DNA of 16,065 nucleotides from Gelatoporia subvermispora B (Eukaryota; Basidiomycota; Agaricomycetes; Polyporales; Gelatoporiaceae). The stretch lies in assembly GCA_000320605.2 (NCBI GenBank), contig KB445794.1, forward strand, positions 2,237,556 through 2,253,620, in the 5' to 3' direction. Positions 10,935 to 16,065 of the stretch are shown here, one piece after another. The first letter of the stretch is position 1. Every line of letters starts with the position of its first letter. The notes under the pieces were generated by a model. It was not told the origin of the DNA. It saw only the letters and a program-made list of their open reading frames with translations, and did not search any database. Position numbers and translations under genes: made by a program.

Positions 10935-12921
10935 CTAGACGTTCAACCTCGACCGTTCAATCTCAATCTCTTTAGAGATATTGATGGGACTATCGGATAA
11001 CTGGGCAACGTCTCAGTGATGAAGCCGCGACATGATGAACACACTCACAAATCGGGTTCCTCGGATGTCTTGTACGTTTGTTGCGACTGTGGAAGTCATG
11101 GGCGTAATCGTACTCAAGGGGATCGATATCAGGCCTCCGTGTCCTCTTGCCATTTCTCGCGCTCGCAGCTCCTGACGAGCATTCAGAGTTGCTAAAAGGG
11201 CATTAAAGAGGACTGGTCCGAGAAACATGAGTTTAGAGCACGAAATTGAACCGCTCACGACTTACGGGTAGGCAGCATGGCAAAAATTCCGACGTGAATG
11301 AGGGTCTTTTGCAATGTTGCGAACTGAGAATTTTCAGCGGCCTGAGAATCCATATGAGCGCCAGAGGTACGCACCGAAATGAACAATCCAAGGGCGCATA
11401 TACTTCCAGCCAGTCAGCTTGAATGAGCACGAGACAAGCTTGCCCGGAACACCTACGCAGTCACTAGGCCCGTGTTTATGGTATAGATGATTAGGGTCCG
11501 AATTATGGAGTTGGTTCTAAAAATTCATGTTTATTCCTGTCTCCAAGAGAAACAGAAGAGAACGTTACGTAGGCACTTTGCTTCGGTGCTTCCACAGGAA
11601 GGTGATCTGGAAGATGGCAATCAGGAAATCTGCCACCATGCAGAATGCTGCGCCGATGTAATATTCCGTCTGCTTGACATGTGAGAAATTTACCCTGAAG
11701 GAATCAGGAGAACGCTTGCCGTGATGGTATACTGCTCGGAGAATAGTCCGTGTATAACAAACTCACTGCACGTCTCATAAATGTCACACTTCCTGGCCTC
11801 ACTCAGAGAAGTACGCACTCCTTGGCTATGAAAGCTGGGTTGTGGCACATCAGAATGAAACCACAAGTAGAGGAAGATCTGGCTTGCATAGGATTCCTCC
11901 TTTACGAGGGACGATACCGTGTGAAACCTCGTCATATACATGTGCAGCGTTTCAATCACGTACCAAACTCCCCGAAGGTGGAAAACATCTGTCGATGAAC
12001 CATGAGAATCAATGATGCAAGGAAGCCACTTTACGCTTACTATGATTCCCGCGATGTACCAGTTCCTACCGCTGACTAGAGAATTTACAAAGTGTTGGAG
12101 CTGAGTTGAGAGATGCATGATACAACGTAAGATAAGACGCACATCTCCAAATTCGAAAACAGAAAATACTGTGTGAATAGATATGGGGTATTAACACGCA
12201 TTTAATTCAAATGTCGGTGTATACCTCCGGACAAACACGTCCATCACACCCTACGACTCAGAAGTCAACCACAAATATTCCTCGCTCTACAGGATTGCTC
12301 CGCTCACGGTTACATAGACAATTGCCTGTAGAAGTGATGTCTCAACCTTGGAAAGTATGTATGCTGCATAATTATGTCTCACCCATACGCTCATGCCCAT
12401 GTCACATGAGGATTATCACACCAGGTGAAAGAATTATAATGCTTGTACCAAATTTCCCTAGTCAGCCCCAGCAGATTGCCGAACTTAGTGACCCTATACG
12501 TATAGGCAACGTGGCATATGAAGACTTGATGAAGTGTATCCAAAATCCTGCTGAGCTTCAGTCATGAGTCTCAAAGCTTGGAAGGTGCCATACGTACCAG
12601 AGAAACCCAATCTTCATGGCGTATCAGTGATAGTGTCGAAGTAGAGCTTATACCACCTACCATAGTTTTGAAAAGATGCGGGTCGTTTTCTGCACGACGG
12701 AAATATAGGTATGTCTGAATTGTGGTAACCCCGTATAGGCTAGCAAATCTTAGTTGTGGCAAACCTATAGCATCTGTAAATGCACCTACGCCGACGTAAT
12801 CATTGAGCCTGTAACAGATACGATCCTTAGCAAGAGAATGATCTCATTCTCAGACACACATACTGATGACGACGGTACCTAACGTGCTGTCTAAATGTGG
12901 AGTTGTGACTGTGGAGTTCAT
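10935..12921 (-). CDS. seven-helix membrane protein, DUF6534 family (about 16 exons, about 323 aa; one doubtful junction)
   Basis: Family of unknown function, expanded in Agaricomycetes. Minus-strand exons: 12921-12864, 12808-12790, 12739-12661, 12611-12598, 12547-12420, 12363-12291, 12168-12143, 12075-12041, 11988-11964, 11801-11767 (least certain), 11672-11569, 11516-11457, 11402-11375, 11323-11266, 11212-11049, 11000-10935. Seven hydrophobic segments follow. Family hallmarks: LDSTLG near the start, ALYGVTTIQTYLYF (helix 1), ILDTLHQVFICHVAYTY (helix 2), SGRNWYIAGII (helix 4), TTNSIIRTLIIYTINTG (helix 6), NALLATLNAR after helix 7. As drawn the frame is open to TAG, using a weak donor at 12290; the better donor at 12307 (gtgagc) would shift the frame by one base. 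It may therefore be a young pseudogene. The 14-nt and 19-nt exons are notable. The family call is firm but intactness is not. Confidence 0.75.
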
Positions 12922-13839
12922 CGAGACACTTGAATGAGGTTAGGTTGTAAGTCGAGGAAGGAAGCATGTACCTTTATGCGAACTGGGCTCTACGCATTTG
13001 TCCGAAACCATGTCGACGAAGAATATCAGACTATACGGTGGTTTTAGACGGCTCAATTCAGATGAAGGGAACTTCTGTATGATACACTTATCAAGAAAAT
13101 GTCTCCGGATTGATTAATGGTTGATAGCAAGTCGAGGCTCCATTGTCTCAACGTCCATAATCCCAGGTTCTTGCGCAGTAATTCGGCACAGATCACGTAG
13201 ATGTCATAGAAAAGGGGGTTGGCGACTTGATCGTATAATGCCGCCGTGCAACCGGTCCAAAGCAGATCAGGGATGCTCGCCGTCGTGATGTGCAGAAACA
13301 TGCTGTTGTTTGTTCATATAGTTCATGTCGAGTACGGTCTGTGTTAATGGTAACTTATCCGTAATAACAATGAAAAGGTACGATCACACCATGGGGCACG
13401 GCACCATCTCTTTGAAGTCGGAGCGCAGCAGCATGTGTCGGAAATGATATACGACAGACGTCTTGAGTATGATCAGGGTTCCAGACATGACAGCATATAC
13501 TGGAGCTGGATTGACAGACCTGTGTATCAGGAAGCAGCACAATCATCGCCCTGCACGCTGGCTAATCATACGCCGTATGCAACAAACATTGGAGCATCAG
13601 TAACGTGCCGATGCCAGAACCTCAGAATATGAGCTCAAGGTGATGACTCGGAGAGAGTGAGGGATACTGAGAGATTCTTTAATCTGAAAAGTGCGATCAT
13701 GCGGAAATCCTTGCTTGTCGGTCTCACGGTCAGAGCTTGTCCGATGCGATTGAGCTGTCTTTTGTCCATAGATCCCTTGATACCAGTGGTTATAGTTCCA
13801 AATGTCGTATAGGTTTCGCCATGCCTAAAGTTGCCTAGT
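12922..13839. other. 0.9 kb without a supportable gene
   Basis: Only short frames occur, for example minus 13301-13053 (82 codons), 13546-13355 (63 codons) and 13853-13635 (72 codons). A minus-strand stretch at about 13510-13400 has hydrophobic and basic alternation (SGTLIILKTSVVYHFRHMLL) faintly like a membrane-protein fragment, but I could not connect it to neighbouring exons. The first part would hold the promoter of the DUF6534 gene starting at 12921. Nothing else is called. Confidence 0.4.
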
Positions 13840-14327
13840 GACACATCCTTCAACTCTCCAGCAGCGCCACCGCCTTGTGCGCACTCGTACGAATGATCTC
13901 CACTTGCAGCTTAAGGTTCCTGATCTATGGGGGTCTGCGACTCGTGCAGCTCCGCGTGAAGTCACGCGCTCTCCTCTTCCAGTGCAGCGAGAGTATGGTC
14001 CTATCGCACCCAATCAGCGACATGATGGTAAACTCAATGATCTCTTCGAACACTCGCATCGGTAGATTGCGAACGCACTGGCGTCTTCTGCTCGGCAACA
14101 CGGTACGGCTTGGGCGCCTTCATCATATGCACCGGCTCCGGCGCAGCAGACTGAGGTGCAGGTGCTTCTGTGGGCGCAGGCGTGCTAGTTATCTCCGTCG
14201 GCGCGGGGGTAGACTGGGGGGCAGAGGCGGGCATGGACTTGAGGGTATCCGTGATCTCACCGTTCTCGAGGCTGACGAGCTTCGCCTGCATAGACTTCGC
14301 TAAATGCGCCGTTCTGAAGGCTAACAA
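13840..14327 (-). pseudogene. debris of a Pro/Ala/Thr-rich, coiled-coil protein gene
   Basis: A 97-codon minus-strand frame (14327-14034) begins MLAFRTAHLAKSMQAKL and continues through a Pro/Ala/Thr-rich stretch with repeated PAPTE-type units to KPYRVAEQKTPVRSQ, ending DASVRRDH. Immediately downstream, coiled-coil-like residues appear in other frames: ALEEESA, a TGA, then LHAELHESQTP, and after a further shift KLQVEIIRTSAHKAVALLES and a stop. Changing frames plus internal stops, with no good GT-AG pairs to explain them, suggest a decayed gene. I do not recognise the family. A real multi-exon gene with introns I failed to place is the alternative. Confidence 0.45.
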
Positions 14328-14516
14328 GGTTCCTTGGAGCGGTCTTGCCTACGTGAAAAGTGTCCGCGGAAGGAGTAGGCTCATGAGACGAAGCAAATAT
14401 GAATTCTAGGCTTCAAATATGCATCTATTGAGCGAGAATAGTGGCTACACAACGGAACGTGTGAGTATTACATGATCTTTGGCTGACAGATATTGTCTTT
14501 ATACAGGGGACTTCGG
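14328..14516. other. junction segment between coiled-coil debris and truncated duplicate
   Basis: 190 bp of unrelated DNA abut the left end of the distal repeat. It supplies the chance C-terminal codons of the truncated duplicate (14516 to 14425, minus). Nothing recognisable is present and no target-site duplication could be assigned. Confidence 0.4.
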
Positions 14517-14850
14517 CGAGACTCCTGGGATAGAGCGCACAGTGCAGCGGCGTCCAGTGGTCCTCCTTGTTGAGGGCATTGATGTTGATGTCCGGGTGTG
14601 CCAGGAGGAGGCGCACATACTCGGGCGCACTCACATTCTGCGCCGCGGCGGCGAGGTGGAGGTCGGTGTGGCCGAGCTGGTCCCGCGCATTGACGTCGCA
14701 CTGCGCAGCGGCGCTCAGCGGGCTCGGCCGGCTCCACGACCTGCCACCGCTCGAGCTGGAAACCGGGAGCTGGCCGTGGGAGCCGCCATCGAGCAGGCGC
14801 TGAAACACCTGCTGGTTATGGAGGTGGAAGTATGCATGGAGCGCACTCAT
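14425..14850 (-). pseudogene. truncated duplicate of the IBtk-like gene 5' end (141-codon frame)
   Basis: Starts at the same ATG as the parent (MSALHAYFHL...) and matches it through the first ankyrin repeat into the second. About 18 of the first 107 residues differ. Homology ends near 14517, after which about 30 unrelated codons run to a TAG at 14425-14427. RCC1, BTB and the tail are all missing. The start codon, frame and about 575 bp of copied promoter remain, so a short ankyrin-only protein could still be made. The high share of amino-acid-changing differences and missing domains favour a non-functional fragment. Confidence 0.8.
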
Positions 14851-15427
14851 GCGAGGGTGGTGGCGACAGACGACCCAGAGGAGCCCTGGCGACTCCTCGG
14901 CGAGATCGTGCTGTCTTGTTGCTGCACTCTAGTTGAGCGCAGACTGGTGTCTAGCAGCGAGAGCTTGCTAGACCAAAGAAGAGGTACCGAGAGTAGTACT
15001 CCTCCCAGATGAGAAGTTCTCAGGCGAGGTGCTTGATAGTTCCGAGAATGCGGAGAGGAGATTAAATTGTGCAAGGAGACTGAGAGTCGGAGAGGGGTCG
15101 CACTATGGAGTTCGAGAGGTAAGAGCAAGTTAGAGAGATAAGTTAGATAGAAAGCAGAGAAATGGAAGGATAGAGGATGAGTCAGTGCAATCGGTACACC
15201 AGAGGAGAGAGCGTCTCGGCGTATCAATGACCTCTGCCACCAATTTTGCGCACATGGGTCAATCCGCGTTGCCGAATCGTCCCGATCGCAATCTGACGCC
15301 GAGTCTGTTTCCTCCTGCTGACCTCTCTGGATGGTTCTCGCTTGCTAGTTTTGTGGGCATGCGGTACCTGTTGCGCGATGAACACGCAGGGATGAGCTAC
15401 GTTCGGGTCAACTTCACCCACTGATAC
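14517..15427 (-). repeat. direct repeat, distal copy (diverged)
   Basis: Same orientation as 8601-9510 and roughly 90 percent identical by eye. In the 334 coding bases, at least 12 differences are CpG in the proximal copy but TpG or CpA here; only one or two go the other way. Upstream, the CCAAT box is kept while the E-box CACGTG has become CACATG. The left end is sharp, inside the second ankyrin repeat; the right end fades near 15427-15437. Confidence 0.9.
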
Positions 15428-16065
15428 TTTTCATCAGTAGAATAACAACGTTACTTCACTTGGACTTAAATACACTTCGAAGACTCTTTCGGGACTTATC
15501 TGGCTTGATGGCTCTTGGTAGCAGTCTAAGAGAGTATAAGCCACACAAGCGTCGTCAAGCAAGGGGATTGGCTTGATCCGGCCTTAATCTGAGCTTGAAC
15601 GTGACTTTATTTCGCTTCATAGTCACTTTGGACCCTGATTTTGCGCATTTAGGTGGGAAAAATTCCCTGTTGTGGTAGTGACATTGACCTGCAAAGCTTC
15701 AGTAAAGCCCGTAAAAGCCCACATTCAAGCCAACCTCTCTTCTTGACGACACTTTTTGCCCTGAGAGGCTTACAAAGCACCCTAAGCCTCAAAAAAGGTA
15801 ACAAAGGGGTCTCAAGCGACTGTCACAGTTTTTCGAAGCTAAGCGCTTAACCAGCGCTAGAGCAGTGGCAGGCAGTGTGTGTTCCATTCTCAGAACAGTG
15901 ACGAGTTAGCTGGTAGTGGCTGCCTGTGTGGCTCCAGGCTAGTCACGTGACATAGCAGGCACGTGATGCGCACATGTGCAGGTGTCCCAGAGTCACATGT
16001 CCCAGTCTAGGTCTGGCTAGGCATGGCTAGGTCTAGGAAGGAGTCTAGAAGCGACGAGGAAGGTT
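15428..16065. other. 0.6 kb non-genic DNA with short palindromes and repeats
   Basis: No gene is seen; the longest frame (plus 15653-15850) has no recognisable content. The right end is motif-rich: a perfect palindrome GTCACGTGAC at 15942-15951, another CACGTG at 15960-15965, the palindrome GCACATGTGC at 15970-15979, gtcccag at 15984-15990 and 15999-16005, and GTCTAG at 16005-16010, 16031-16036 and 16043-16048, with ggctag at 16015-16020 and 16025-16030. This could be the edge of a repeat element or of a neighbouring promoter; the window ends too soon to tell. Confidence 0.35.

Noticed and set aside
12211..12567. 118-codon plus-strand frame
   Set aside because: It is antisense to the helix-2 exon (12547-12420) and nearby exons of the DUF6534 gene, which match the family on the minus strand.
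14479..15012. 177-codon plus-strand frame, with a similar frame at 8611-9060
   Set aside because: Similarity between the two only reflects the segmental duplication; both are antisense to the ankyrin-coding exon, whose minus-strand reading is clearly the real one.
14847..15227. 126-codon minus-strand frame upstream of the truncated duplicate, partly matching 9119-9355
   Set aside because: The match is explained by the duplication, the frames differ in extent and ends, and the composition is that of a CT-rich leader.
1..16065. tRNA, rRNA, CRISPR or a full transposon gene
   Set aside because: No T-loop-like or anticodon-arm pattern, no regular spaced repeats and no transposase, reverse transcriptase or integrase motif could be read on either strand.

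Overview
This window is nuclear DNA of a filamentous basidiomycete, most likely an Agaricomycete and possibly of the Polyporales; the order is a guess from protein flavour. The evidence is dense GT-AG introns of about 50 to 65 nt, a ClpB-type mitochondrial Hsp78, an ankyrin/RCC1/BTB protein of the IBtk type, and a seven-helix membrane protein of the Agaricomycete-expanded DUF6534 family. No prokaryotic signal, tRNA, rRNA or CRISPR array was seen.

Layout. 1-526 is upstream, promoter-like DNA, with a possible edge-truncated divergent reading frame (65 to 1, minus). 527-3990 (plus) is HSP78 with 17 exons encoding 812 residues. Its first intron is far longer than the other fifteen and carries a 141-bp inverted-repeat element that looks like a tiny MITE. 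3991-4196 is a short tail-to-tail gap. 4197-8934 (minus) is the IBtk-like gene with 10 exons encoding 1413 residues: ankyrin repeats, RCC1-type blades, two BTB domains and a charged low-complexity tail. 8935-9510 is its promoter and leader. 9511-10934 has no gene I can support. 10935-12921 (minus) is a DUF6534-type gene that I resolve into about 16 very small exons, with one doubtful junction and one doubtful exon. 12922-13840 is unassigned. 13840-14327 (minus) is debris of a Pro/Ala/Thr-rich, coiled-coil gene. 14517-15427 is a second, diverged copy of the first 334 coding bases of the IBtk-like gene plus about 575 bp upstream. 15428-16065 is non-genic, with short palindromes and GTCTAG repeats at the right edge.

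The genes do not form a pathway. HSP78 is a mitochondrial disaggregase, the IBtk-like protein is probably a cullin-3 adaptor, and the DUF6534 protein is a membrane protein of unknown role. The most informative structure is the pair of about 0.9-kb direct repeats (8601-9510 and 14517-15427) bracketing about 5 kb that includes the DUF6534 gene. The distal copy is a truncated gene duplicate whose differences from the parent are dominated by CpG to TpG/CpA changes, as expected of methylation decay or RIP-like mutation of duplicated DNA.
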